From positions 310,001-374,000 of the forward strand of contig NZ_FOZW01000002.1 of NCBI RefSeq assembly GCF_900116195.1: 64,000 nucleotides of DNA. Reading direction: 5' to 3'. Shown one piece after another: positions 54,189-62,576 of the stretch. The stretch comes from Alloyangia pacifica. GTDB lineage: Bacteria > Pseudomonadota > Alphaproteobacteria > Rhodobacterales > Rhodobacteraceae. Position numbers and translations under genes: made by a program. Numbering within the stretch: the first letter of the stretch is position 1; each line of letters begins with the position of its first letter. The notes beneath the pieces are model-generated. The model saw nothing but the letters and a program-made list of their open reading frames with translations. It searched no databases and was not told the origin of the DNA.

Positions 54189-54608
54189 ATGGGTCTCACC
54201 GCCGCCGAACTCGCCGCGCTGTCGTCGCGCGCCTACACGCACATGGAACCCTGGGGCGAGCGTGCCTTTGCCGGCACGCTCGAGCAGCCGAGCAGCCTGC
54301 TGGTGAGCGAGCCGGGTGGGTTCGTTATGGGCCGCGTGGTGCTCGACGAGGCGGAGATTCTGGCACTGGCCACGGATCCGGCGGTTCAGCGACAGGGGGT
54401 TGCCCGGCGCCTGCTCGCCGCTTTCGAGGCGCAGGCCGCCGCGCGGGGTGCGGCGCAGGTGTTCCTGGAGGTCGCGGCCGCCAATGCACCCGCACAGGGC
54501 TTCTACAGCGCCTGCGGCTACACGCTTACCGGGCGCCGGAAAGGCTATTACCGTCATGCGGATGGCCGGCGCGACGATGCGCTGCTCATGAGCCGGGCGC
54601 TGACCTGA
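54189..54608 (+). CDS. rimI: GNAT N-acetyltransferase, RimI-like
   Basis: A 139-residue GNAT protein. The acetyl-CoA motif A is seen in ILALATDPAVQRQGVARRLLAAFEAQA (QxxGxA, about residues 58-84), then FLEVAAANAPAQGFYSACGY and GRRKGYYRHADGRRDDALLMSRAL, which are typical of ribosomal protein S18 alanine acetyltransferases. Operon position after tsaB supports the call. Confidence 0.85.
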   Translation: MGLTAAELAALSSRAYTHMEPWGERAFAGTLEQPSSLLVSEPGGFVMGRVVLDEAEILALATDPAVQRQGVARRLLAAFEAQAAARGAAQVFLEVAAANAPAQGFYSACGYTLTGRRKGYYRHADGRRDDALLMSRALT

Positions 54609-54658
54609 GGTCAGAGACCACGATGGGTCAACCCTGTGCGCAGACTTGCAAAAAGCAG

Positions 54659-54688
54659 TTGACCCCCCGGTAGGGCGCAGGGTTAATC
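54659..54688 (+). promoter_or_regulatory. Possible promoter and inverted repeat before the BMP gene
   Basis: TTGACC - 18 bases - TTAATC, 78 bases before the BMP gene. The -35 lies in the right arm of an 8-bp inverted repeat (GGGTCAAC 54625-54632 / GTTGACCC 54658-54665), so a repressor bound there could block it. Confidence 0.4.
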
Positions 54689-54766
54689 GGGCATGATCTG
54701 CCTCAGTGCAGTCCAATTCGCGGGCCAGCTGAAAGATGCCCGCACGTCCAGACCCGGGAGCAAGAC

Positions 54767-55771
54767 ATGACCTTCATGAAATCCATCCTCGGCACCGCCG
54801 CGACGCTGGCCCTGACCGCCGGCGCCGCGCTGGCGGATCCGGCGCTGATCTACGATCTCGGCGGCAAGTTCGACAAATCCTTCAACGAGGCGGCCTACAA
54901 CGGTGCCGAGATCTATGCCAAGGAGACCGGCGGCTCGTACAAGGACATCGAACTGCAGTCCGAAGCACAGCGCGAGCAGGCCCTGCGCCGCTTTGCCGAG
55001 GCCGGGTTCAACCCGGTCGTGACCACCGGCTTCTCCATGTCCTCGCCGATCGCCTCGGTTGCGCCGGACTACCCGGACACCAAGTTCGTCACCATCGACG
55101 GCTTCGTCGATCCGGCCGAGCACCCGAACGTCCTGTCGATCCTCTTCTCCGAGCATGAAGGCTCGTACCTTGTCGGCATGCTGGCCGCGATGGCTTCGGA
55201 GTCGGGCACCGTCGGCTTCGTCGGCGGCATGGATATCCCGCTGATCCGCAAGTTCGCCTGCGGCTACGCGCAGGGCGCCAAGGCTGTCAGCGATGACGTC
55301 AAGGTCATCTCCAACATGACCGGCACCACCCCGGCGGCCTGGAACGACCCGGTCAAGGGCTCCGAGCTGACCAAGGCGCAGATCAGCCAGGGCGCGGACG
55401 TGATCTTCGCCGCCGCCGGCGGCACCGGCATCGGCGTGCTGCAGACCGCCGCGGACGAGGGCATCCTCTCGGTCGGCGTCGACAGCAACCAGAACTACCT
55501 GCACCCGGGCAAGGTGCTGACCTCGATGCTGAAGCGCGTCGACGTGGCGGTGGCCGAGGCGATGACCGCCGGCCCCGAGCTGGAAACCGGCGTGAAGGTG
55601 CTGGGCCTCGCCGAGAGCGGCGTCGGCTACGCGCTCGACGAGAACAACGCCGAGCTGGTGACCGAAGAGATGAAGGCCGCCGTCGACGAGGCGAGCCAGA
55701 AGATCATTGCTGGCGAGATCGAAGTTCATGACTATTCGGCGGATGACAGCTGCCCGGCGCTGAACTTCTGA
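54767..55771 (+). CDS. BMP family ABC transporter substrate-binding protein
   Basis: A 334-residue periplasmic protein with signal peptide (ILGTAATLALTAGAALA, cleavage near residue 23) and a basic membrane protein (Med/PnrA) domain. Marks: YDLGGKFDKSFNEAAYNGAE, FVTIDGFVD, GTVGFVGGMDIPLIRKFACGY and VIFAAAGGTGIGVLQTAAD. PnrA-type members bind purine nucleosides. With the ATPase and two permeases that follow it forms a complete nucleoside-type importer. A strong terminator after it probably raises the level of the binding protein over the membrane parts. Confidence 0.92.
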   Translation: MTFMKSILGTAATLALTAGAALADPALIYDLGGKFDKSFNEAAYNGAEIYAKETGGSYKDIELQSEAQREQALRRFAEAGFNPVVTTGFSMSSPIASVAPDYPDTKFVTIDGFVDPAEHPNVLSILFSEHEGSYLVGMLAAMASESGTVGFVGGMDIPLIRKFACGYAQGAKAVSDDVKVISNMTGTTPAAWNDPVKGSELTKAQISQGADVIFAAAGGTGIGVLQTAADEGILSVGVDSNQNYLHPGKVLTSMLKRVDVAVAEAMTAGPELETGVKVLGLAESGVGYALDENNAELVTEEMKAAVDEASQKIIAGEIEVHDYSADDSCPALNF

Positions 55772-55786
55772 TACGGACTTGACGAG

Positions 55787-55820
55787 CGGGGGTGCGGCTG
55801 CTGCCGTGTCCCCGTTTTTT
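55787..55820 (+). terminator. Terminator/attenuator after the BMP gene
   Basis: A 12-bp stem including G-T pairs (CGGGGGTGCGGC / GCCGTGTCCCCG), loop TGCT, then TTTTTT. It separates the binding-protein gene from the ATPase. Confidence 0.85.
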
Positions 55821-55889
55821 GCTTTCGTGTGGCCCGGTTCCTCGTTTACAGGAAACCGGGCCGTACTTTCCAATGCCGCGAGGCTCCGC

Positions 55890-57491
55890 ATGAACGACAC
55901 CCCCGCCATCGAGCTGAAGGGCATCTCCAAGGCCTTCGGCCCGGTCCAGGCAAACAAGGACATCTCGATCCGCGTGATGCCCGGAACCATCCACGGCATC
56001 ATCGGCGAGAACGGTGCAGGCAAGTCGACGCTGATGTCGATCCTCTACGGCTTCTACAAGGCCGATGCCGGCGAGATTTGGGTCAACGGCCAGAAGAAGG
56101 ACATCACCGACAGCCAGGCCGCGATCTCGGCAGGCATCGGCATGGTGTTCCAGCACTTCAAGCTGGTGCAGAATTTCACGGTGCTGGAGAACGTCATTCT
56201 CGGCGCCGAGGACGGCCCGATGCTGCGGCCCTCGCTGGCCCGCGCGCGCGGCGTTCTGAAGCAGCTGGCCGAGGAATACGAGCTGGCCGTCGATCCCGAC
56301 GAGCTGGTCGAGAACCTCTCGGTGGGCCACCAGCAGCGCGTCGAGATCCTCAAGGCGCTCTACCGCCAGGCTGACATTCTAATTCTCGACGAGCCCACCG
56401 GGGTGCTGACCCCGGCCGAGGCCGACCACCTGTTCCGCATCCTCGACCACCTGCGGGCCGAGGGGAAGACGGTGATCCTGATCACCCACAAGCTGCGCGA
56501 GATCATGGAGATCACCGACACGGTCTCGGTGATGCGCCGCGGCGAGATGACCGCCACCGTCAAGACCGCCGAGACCTCGCCCGAGCAGCTCGCCGAGCTG
56601 ATGGTCGGGCGCAAGGTGCTGCTGCGGGTCGACAAGACCAAGGCTGCGCCGGGCCAGGTGCTGCTCGACGTGCAGAATCTGCGCCACGTGGACGACGCCG
56701 GAGTCGAGCGTCTCAAGGGCGTGTCGCTGCAGCTGCGCGCGGGCGAGGTGCTGGGCATCGCCGGGGTCGCCGGCAACGGCCAGTCGGAGCTTCTCGAGGT
56801 GCTGGGCGGCTATGCCGATGCCACCGGCACGGTCACCCTGAAGGGCGCGCCGCTGCCGCTCTCCGGGGCCGGGGCGGACGGCAGCGCCCGCCGCGCCGCG
56901 GGCATCGGCCACGTGCCGGAGGACCGCCAGGAAGAGGGGCTGATCATGCCCTACACCGCCTGGGAGAACACCGTCTTCGGCTACCACCGGGATCCGCGCT
57001 ACCAGTCGGGCCCGCTGATGAACAACGCGCTGATCAAGGAAGAAGCGCAGGACAAGATGACCCGCTACGACGTGCGCCCGCCGAACCCCAACCTCGCGGC
57101 GCGCAACTTCTCGGGCGGCAACCAGCAGAAGATCGTGCTCGCGCGCGAGATCGAGCGCGATCCCGACGTGCTGCTGATCGGTCAGCCCACCCGCGGCGTC
57201 GACATCGGCGCCATCGAGTTCATCCATCAGGAGATCATCCGCCTGCGCGACAAGGGCAAGGCGATCCTGCTGGTCTCTGTGGAGCTCGACGAGATCTTCT
57301 CGCTGTCGGACCGCATTGCGGTGATGTTCGACGGCCAGATCATGGGCGAGCGCATGCCAGAAGAGACCGACCAGACCGAGCTCGGCCTGCTGATGGCCGG
57401 CGTCACCGAAAAGCCCGAGGGCCGGGTCATCGACGCCGTGGACGCCTCGCTGCAGGAAAAGGAAGCGCGCGAGGCCGAGCAGCATGACTGA
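55890..57491 (+). CDS. Nucleoside/sugar ABC transporter ATPase (two ABC domains)
   Basis: A 533-residue ATPase with two ABC cassettes, as in RbsA/NupA/YufO. The first has Walker A GENGAGKST (about residue 41), signature LSVGHQQRVEILKAL and Walker B ILILDEPTGVLTP. The second has the degenerate Walker A GVAGNGQSE (about 295), signature FSGGNQQKIVLAREI and VLLIGQPTRGVDIGA. It energises the permeases encoded at 57584 and 58678. The 92-base gap to the next gene contains a repeat element. Confidence 0.92.
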   Translation: MNDTPAIELKGISKAFGPVQANKDISIRVMPGTIHGIIGENGAGKSTLMSILYGFYKADAGEIWVNGQKKDITDSQAAISAGIGMVFQHFKLVQNFTVLENVILGAEDGPMLRPSLARARGVLKQLAEEYELAVDPDELVENLSVGHQQRVEILKALYRQADILILDEPTGVLTPAEADHLFRILDHLRAEGKTVILITHKLREIMEITDTVSVMRRGEMTATVKTAETSPEQLAELMVGRKVLLRVDKTKAAPGQVLLDVQNLRHVDDAGVERLKGVSLQLRAGEVLGIAGVAGNGQSELLEVLGGYADATGTVTLKGAPLPLSGAGADGSARRAAGIGHVPEDRQEEGLIMPYTAWENTVFGYHRDPRYQSGPLMNNALIKEEAQDKMTRYDVRPPNPNLAARNFSGGNQQKIVLAREIERDPDVLLIGQPTRGVDIGAIEFIHQEIIRLRDKGKAILLVSVELDEIFSLSDRIAVMFDGQIMGERMPEETDQTELGLLMAGVTEKPEGRVIDAVDASLQEKEAREAEQHD

Positions 57492-57498
57492 CCGCGCC

Positions 57499-57521
57499 GC
57501 TTCATTGTTCGCCAAATACGC
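57499..57521 (-). repeat. Dispersed intergenic repeat, copy 3 (diverged, reverse)
   Basis: On the minus strand this reads GCGTATTTGGCGAACAATGA followed by AGC; it matches copies 1 and 2 at roughly 16-18 of 23 positions. A small GC hairpin (GCGCCC-GCA-GGGCGC) follows it. Confidence 0.4.
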
Positions 57522-57583
57522 CCGCCGGAGGCAGCAGCGCCCGCAGGGCGCTCCCCGGACCGAAAAGAAGAACGAGGTTCCGA

Positions 57584-58678
57584 ATGGATAAGATGCCCGC
57601 ATGGGCCGACGCGGTGCTCGTGCCCCTGATCTCGATCCTGCTGGCGGCGATCCTGTCGGCGCTGGTGATCCTCGCCATCGGCGAGAGCCCGGTCGAGGCC
57701 TTCAAGCTGATGGTCGACGGCGCGCTGATGCGCAGCTCCGGCTGGGGCTATACGCTCTACTACACCACCAACTTCATCTTCACTGGCCTCTGCGTCGCGG
57801 TGGCCTTCCACGCCAAGATGTTCAACATCGGCGGCGAGGGGCAGGCGATGATCGGCGGGCTGGGCGTGGCGCTGGCCTGCCTCTTCATCCCGTTCCCGCA
57901 CTGGTCGGTGGCGCTGATCGTGGCGACGCTGGCTGCCGCCGCCTTCGGCGCGGCCTGGGCCTTCATCCCGGCCTTGCTGCAGGCCAAGCGCGGCAGCCAC
58001 ATCGTGATCACCACGATCATGTTCAACTTCATCGCCGCGGCGCTGCTGAACTACGTGCTGGTCAACCTGCTGCGCCCCGTGGGCGCGATGGAGCCGGCGA
58101 CCGCGGGCTTCCCCGCGGCCACGCATCTGCCGACATTCCAGGACATGTTCGCCTCCGAAGGCAACCCGCTGTTCCGCGGCTCGCCGGCAAACGTGACCTT
58201 CTTCCTCGCCGTGGCCGCCTGCATCGCCTTCTGGTTCCTGATCTGGCGCACCAAGCTCGGCTATGAGATCCGCGCCTTCGGCCATTCCGAGAGCGCCGCG
58301 CGCTATGCCGGAATCTCGCCAGTGCGGATCACCGTGGTCGCCATGCTGATCTCCGGCGGGCTTGCCGGGATGATGGCGCTCAACACCACCATGGGCGAGG
58401 CCGAAAGGCTGGTGCTCAACGCCACCGAGGGGGCGGGTTTCATCGGCATCGCCGTGGCGCTGATGGGCCGCTCGCATCCGGTGGGTGTCTTCCTCGCGGC
58501 GCTGCTCTTCGGCTTCCTCTACCAGGGCGGCGCGGAACTGGCGCTCTGGACCTCGATCCCGCGCGAGCTGATCACCGTGATCCAGGCACTGGTGATCCTC
58601 TTCACCGGGGCGCTCGACAACATGGTGCGCATGCCGCTCGAAAAGCTCTTCCTTGCCACGCGCCGGAGGTCCTCGTGA
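57584..58678 (+). CDS. Nucleoside ABC transporter permease 1
   Basis: A 364-residue inner-membrane permease of the BPD_transp_2 family (YufP/NupB-like), about nine to ten helices. KMFNIGGEGQAMIGGLG (about residues 81-97) and the ATPase-contact region GYEIRAFGHSESAARYAGISP (about 226-246) are typical. It overlaps permease 2 by a single base (TGATG). Confidence 0.92.
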   Translation: MDKMPAWADAVLVPLISILLAAILSALVILAIGESPVEAFKLMVDGALMRSSGWGYTLYYTTNFIFTGLCVAVAFHAKMFNIGGEGQAMIGGLGVALACLFIPFPHWSVALIVATLAAAAFGAAWAFIPALLQAKRGSHIVITTIMFNFIAAALLNYVLVNLLRPVGAMEPATAGFPAATHLPTFQDMFASEGNPLFRGSPANVTFFLAVAACIAFWFLIWRTKLGYEIRAFGHSESAARYAGISPVRITVVAMLISGGLAGMMALNTTMGEAERLVLNATEGAGFIGIAVALMGRSHPVGVFLAALLFGFLYQGGAELALWTSIPRELITVIQALVILFTGALDNMVRMPLEKLFLATRRRSS

Positions 58679-59643
58679 TGGATTACGCGACGCTTCTTCA
58701 GGTGCTCGACTCGACCGTGCGCCTTGCCACGCCGCTGCTGCTGGCCTGCCTGGCGGGTCTCTTCTCGGAACGCGCGGGCATCGTCGACATCGGGCTCGAG
58801 GGCAAGATGCTGGCCGCAGCCTTCTTCTCGGCGGCCATCGCCGCGGTCACCGGCTCGGTCTGGCTCGGCCTGCTGGCGGGCATCGCCGCCTCGATGGTCA
58901 TGTCGGGCATACATGGGCTCGCCTCGATCACCTTCCGCGGCAACCAGCTGATCTCGGGGGTGGCGATCAACTTCCTCGCCTCCGGCATCACCGTGCTGAT
59001 CGCGCAGGACTGGTTCAGCCAGGGCGGACGCACGCCCTCGCTCATGGGCGGCGGCCGCTTCGAGAGCATCACGCTGCCCTTCGCCGAGGCGCTGCGCGGC
59101 GTGCCGGTGATCGGCCCGCTCTACTACGAGCTGATCTCGGGCCATTCGATCCTCGTCTACGTCGCCTTCCTGATGGTGCCGCTGACCTGGTGGATCCTCT
59201 TCCGCACCCGCTTCGGCCTGCGCCTGCGGGCGGTGGGCGAGGCCCCCGAGGCGGTGGATACGGCGGGCGTCTCTGTGGTTGGGCTGCGGTTTGCCGCCAT
59301 TGCCATCTGCGGGCTGCTGACCGGCCTCGCGGGGGCCTATCTGGCCACCGGCCTGCAGGCGGGCTTCGTGCGCGAGATGACCGCGGGGCGCGGCTACATC
59401 GCGCTGGCGGCGCTGATCTTCGCCAAGTGGCGGCCCTGGTACGCGCTTTACGCCTGCCTGCTCTTCGGCCTGCTGCAGGCGGTGGCGCTGCGCTACCAGA
59501 ACATCGACCTCGGCGGCTTCATCATCCCGGTGCAGTTCATGGATGCGCTGCCCTATATCCTGACCGTGGTGATCCTCGCCGGTTTCGTCGGCAAGGCGAT
59601 CCCGCCGCGCGCCGGTGGCGAGCCCTACGTCAAGGAGCGCTGA
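58678..59643 (+). CDS. Nucleoside ABC transporter permease 2
   Basis: A 321-residue permease of the same family (YufQ/NupC-like): SERAGIVDIGLEGKMLAAAFF near the N terminus and FGLRLRAVGEAPEAVDTAGVSV in the contact loop. The ATG at 58678 has GGAGGT seven bases upstream; an in-frame GTG one codon earlier is less well spaced. It is the last gene of the importer operon and ends at a bidirectional terminator. Confidence 0.92.
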   Translation: MDYATLLQVLDSTVRLATPLLLACLAGLFSERAGIVDIGLEGKMLAAAFFSAAIAAVTGSVWLGLLAGIAASMVMSGIHGLASITFRGNQLISGVAINFLASGITVLIAQDWFSQGGRTPSLMGGGRFESITLPFAEALRGVPVIGPLYYELISGHSILVYVAFLMVPLTWWILFRTRFGLRLRAVGEAPEAVDTAGVSVVGLRFAAIAICGLLTGLAGAYLATGLQAGFVREMTAGRGYIALAALIFAKWRPWYALYACLLFGLLQAVALRYQNIDLGGFIIPVQFMDALPYILTVVILAGFVGKAIPPRAGGEPYVKER

Positions 59644-59673
59644 GAGCGCCCGGCGCACGGAGGCCGAAACAAA

Positions 59674-59703
59674 AAGAGAGGGGGCCTCGCGGCCCCCTCT
59701 TTT
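59674..59703. terminator. Bidirectional terminator between the transporter operon and eda
   Basis: A 10-bp core stem (AGAGGGGGCC / GGCCCCCTCT, extended by A-T and G-T pairs), loop TCGC, A-run before and T-run after, between convergent operons. Confidence 0.88.
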
Positions 59704-59740
59704 CGTTCCGAACGTGCGGGCCTGCGCCCGCTGGCGGTGC

Positions 59741-60382
59741 TCAGCGCGGCAGCGCCGCCGCCTCGCGGGCCAGCGCCACGATGCCGTCCCAGTCGCCGGC
59801 CTGCATCAGCTCCTTGGGGGCGACCCAGGAGCCGCCGCAGCAGAGCACGTTCTTCAGCGACAGGTAGTCGCCGACGTTCTTCATGCTGATGCCGCCGGTG
59901 GGGCAGAACTTCACCTGCGGGATCGGCGCGCCGATCGCCTTCAGCGCGGGCGCTCCGCCATTGGCCTCGGCGGGGAAGAACTTCTGCACCGAATAGCCGC
60001 GTTCAAGCAGCGCCATGGCCTCGGAAGCGGTGGCGGCGCCGGCCAGAAGCGGCAGGTCCGCCGCCTCGCAGGCGTCCAGCAGCCTGTCCGTGGCACCGGG
60101 CGAGACGCCGAACTTCGCGCCGGCCGCGACCGCCGCGGTCACGTCCTCGGGGGTGAGCAGCGTGCCTGCGCCGACCACGCCGCCCTCGACCTTCGCCATC
60201 TCGCGGATCGCGTCGAGCGCAACAGGGGTGCGCAGGGTCACTTCGAGCACCGGCAGGCCGCCGGCGACCAGCGCCTCGGCCAAGGGGCGGGCGTGGGCGA
60301 CGTCATCGATCACCAGCACCGGGATCACCGGGGCGAGCTTGCAGAGGGCTTCGTTGGCGCGGCTGGCGTCCTGGGGGGTCAT
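59741..60382 (-). CDS. eda: KDPG/KHG aldolase
   Basis: A 213-residue class I aldolase that cleaves 2-keto-3-deoxy-6-phosphogluconate to pyruvate and glyceraldehyde 3-phosphate. VIPVLVIDD, the catalytic glutamate in LEVTLRTP (about residue 48) and the Schiff-base lysine in VQKFFPAE (about residue 134) are present, along with FCPTGGIS. Downstream of edd on the same strand, it completes the Entner-Doudoroff pathway. Confidence 0.93.
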   Translation of the reverse strand: MTPQDASRANEALCKLAPVIPVLVIDDVAHARPLAEALVAGGLPVLEVTLRTPVALDAIREMAKVEGGVVGAGTLLTPEDVTAAVAAGAKFGVSPGATDRLLDACEAADLPLLAGAATASEAMALLERGYSVQKFFPAEANGGAPALKAIGAPIPQVKFCPTGGISMKNVGDYLSLKNVLCCGGSWVAPKELMQAGDWDGIVALAREAAALPR

Positions 60383-60431
60383 GGGCGGGGCCTTTGTCTG
60401 GATGTCGGAAGGACCGGATCGGTCAGCTATT

Positions 60432-60454
60432 GAGTATTTTCAGAAAGATGAAAG
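60432..60454 (+). repeat. Dispersed intergenic repeat, copy 2
   Basis: GAGTATTTTCAGAAAGATGA followed by AAG, in the 102-base gap between edd and eda; near-identical to the copy at 49458. Confidence 0.55.
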
Positions 60455-60484
60455 GGCAAGGGCGGCGCTTTGTGAACGCCGACG

Positions 60485-62290
60485 TCAGACCACCACCGCC
60501 GCTCCGTTGGAGGCGAGCCCGACGTTCTGGCGGAAGGCCTCGAAGAGCTCGCGACCGACGCCGTGGCCATTGCCCGAGAGGTCCGCTGTGACGGCCTCGC
60601 GGGTCTCGAAGCCCTCGGTCAGGCATTGCAGCGTGCCGGCGCCCGCGTCGAGCCGCACGATGTCGCCGTCGCGCAGCTTGGCGAGCGGGCCGCCGTCGGC
60701 GGCCTCGGGGCAGACGTGGATCGCCGAGGGCACCTTGCCGGACGCGCCGGACATGCGCCCGTCGGTGACCAGCGCCACCTTGAGGCCGCGGTCCTGCAGC
60801 ACCGCCAGCGTCGGTGTCAGGCTGTGCAGCTCGGGCATGCCGTTCGATTTCGGCCCCTGGAAACGCACCACGACGATGGTGTCCGAGGTGAACTCGCCGG
60901 CCTTGAAGGCGTCCTTCACCTGCGCCTGGTCGTGGAAGATGCGGACGGGGGCCTCGACCACGTGATGCTCAGGCTTGACCGCCGAGATCTTCATGATGCC
61001 GTGGCCGAGGTTGCCGATCATCTGCTTGAGACCGCCGCTTTTCTGGAACGGGTCAGAGGCGGGGCGGAGGATCTTGTCGTTCTGGCTCTCGCGCGGGGCG
61101 TCCTCGTAGACAATGGCGCCGTCCTTGAGCTTGGGCTCCTGCGTGTAGAGGTGCATGCCGTCTCCGGCGACGGTCTTGACGTCCTCATGCATGAGGCCCG
61201 CGTCCAAGAGCTCGCCGATCATGTACTGCAGCCCGCCCGCGGCGTGGAAGTGGTTCACGTCGGCCAGGCCGTTGGGGTAGACCTTGGCCATCAGCGGCAC
61301 GGCTTGCGAGATCTGATCGAAGTCCGACAGCTCCAGCGCCACGCCCGCAGCGCGCGCCATGGCCGGCAGGTGCAGCACGAGGTTGGTCGAGCCCCCGGTC
61401 GCCATGAGGCCCACAATGCCGTTGACGAAGGCCTTGGCGTCGAGCACGTCGCAGACCGGGCGATACTCATTGCCGAGCGCGGTGATCGCCAGCGCCCGTT
61501 TCGCCCCGGCTTCGGTCAGCGCGTCGCGGAGCGGAGTGTTCGGGTTGATGAAGGAGCTGCCGGGCAGGTGCAGCCCCATGAACTCCATCAGCATCTGGTT
61601 GGAGTTGGCGGTGCCGTAGAAGGTGCAGGTGCCGGGGCCGTGATAGCTCTTCATCTCCGCTTCCATCAGCTTGTCGCGACCGACCTCGCCGGTGGCGTAT
61701 TGCTGGCGGACCTTCGCCTTCTCGTCGTTCGGCAGCCCCGAGGTCATCGGCCCGGCGGGCAGGAACAGACCGGGGATATAGCCGAAGGTGGCGGCGGCGA
61801 TGACGAGGCCGGGCACGATCTTGTCGCAGACACCGAGATAGACGGCGGCATCATAGGTGTTGTGCGAGAGCGACACGCCGGTCGCGAGCGCGATCACGTC
61901 GCGCGAGAACAGCGAGAGTTCCATGCCGACCTGGCCCTGGGTGACGCCGTCGCACATGGCCGGAACGCCGCCCGCCACCTGCGCCGTGCCGCCGACCGAA
62001 CGCGCCGCGGTGCGCAGCAGCTCGGGGTAGCGTTCGTAGGGCTGGTGGGCCGAGAGCATGTCGTTGTAGGCGGTGACGATGCCGAGGTTCGGGGCGCGTC
62101 CCTCGGCGAGGGCCTGCTGGTCCTGCCCGGTGGCGGCATAGGCGTGCGCCTGGTTGCCGCAGGTCAGGTGGGCGCGGCGCGGGCCTTCCTCGGCAGCGCG
62201 GCGCATGCGGTCGAGATAGGTGCCGCGGAGTTTCTCCGAGCGTTCCTCGATCTCGGCGGTGACCTTGGCGATGGTGGCGTTGAGCGACAT
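60485..62290 (-). CDS. edd: 6-phosphogluconate dehydratase
   Basis: A 601-residue IlvD/Edd family [4Fe-4S] dehydratase forming KDPG. The cluster cysteines are visible in THLTCGNQAHA-type N-terminal sequence, MCDGVTQGQVGMELSL and GTCTFYGTANSNQMLMEFMGLHLPG; VTDGRMSGASGKVPSAIHV stands near the C terminus. Upstream of the start (62356-62369) is a LacI-like operator. First gene of edd-eda. Confidence 0.94.
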   Translation of the reverse strand: MSLNATIAKVTAEIEERSEKLRGTYLDRMRRAAEEGPRRAHLTCGNQAHAYAATGQDQQALAEGRAPNLGIVTAYNDMLSAHQPYERYPELLRTAARSVGGTAQVAGGVPAMCDGVTQGQVGMELSLFSRDVIALATGVSLSHNTYDAAVYLGVCDKIVPGLVIAAATFGYIPGLFLPAGPMTSGLPNDEKAKVRQQYATGEVGRDKLMEAEMKSYHGPGTCTFYGTANSNQMLMEFMGLHLPGSSFINPNTPLRDALTEAGAKRALAITALGNEYRPVCDVLDAKAFVNGIVGLMATGGSTNLVLHLPAMARAAGVALELSDFDQISQAVPLMAKVYPNGLADVNHFHAAGGLQYMIGELLDAGLMHEDVKTVAGDGMHLYTQEPKLKDGAIVYEDAPRESQNDKILRPASDPFQKSGGLKQMIGNLGHGIMKISAVKPEHHVVEAPVRIFHDQAQVKDAFKAGEFTSDTIVVVRFQGPKSNGMPELHSLTPTLAVLQDRGLKVALVTDGRMSGASGKVPSAIHVCPEAADGGPLAKLRDGDIVRLDAGAGTLQCLTEGFETREAVTADLSGNGHGVGRELFEAFRQNVGLASNGAAVVV

Positions 62291-62349
62291 GAGAGGGGGC
62301 TCCTTTCGCTGTCCGGGGGCGACCCGGTCTGGCGTCCTTGGGGAGGATG

Positions 62350-62369
62350 TAACCCGGTTAGCGCTATCA
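62350..62369. promoter_or_regulatory. Possible LacI/GntR-type operator upstream of edd
   Basis: Two overlapping palindromes: TAACC-C-GGTTA (perfect) and GGTTAGC/GCTATCA centred on GC, the style of LacI-family operators with a central CG/GC step. It lies 60-80 bases before edd and about 210 before rlmI. Confidence 0.4.
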
Positions 62370-62576
62370 GTAAAGGCGCATCAGTGGCTCGATGCGGGCG
62401 ACGATGGCTGGCGCGCGAATTTGTGGCAGGGCGTCGCTCGCGGGCCGGCAGATGCGCACGCTCGGGATGTCGCAGGCGCCCGGGCCTGCCCGAGGCCGCA
62501 CAGTCGGGCGTGACAGCGCTGGCGCGACCTGTCGAAGACGCTTCCCAAGTCTGCCGCGCGGCGCTAAAGGGGCGGC

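Noticed and set aside
54609-54766. Possible purine riboswitch before the nucleoside-type BMP transporter
   Set aside because: The 8-bp inverted repeat exists, but the conserved loop sequences of a purine riboswitch are not present; an operator or promoter hairpin explains it better.
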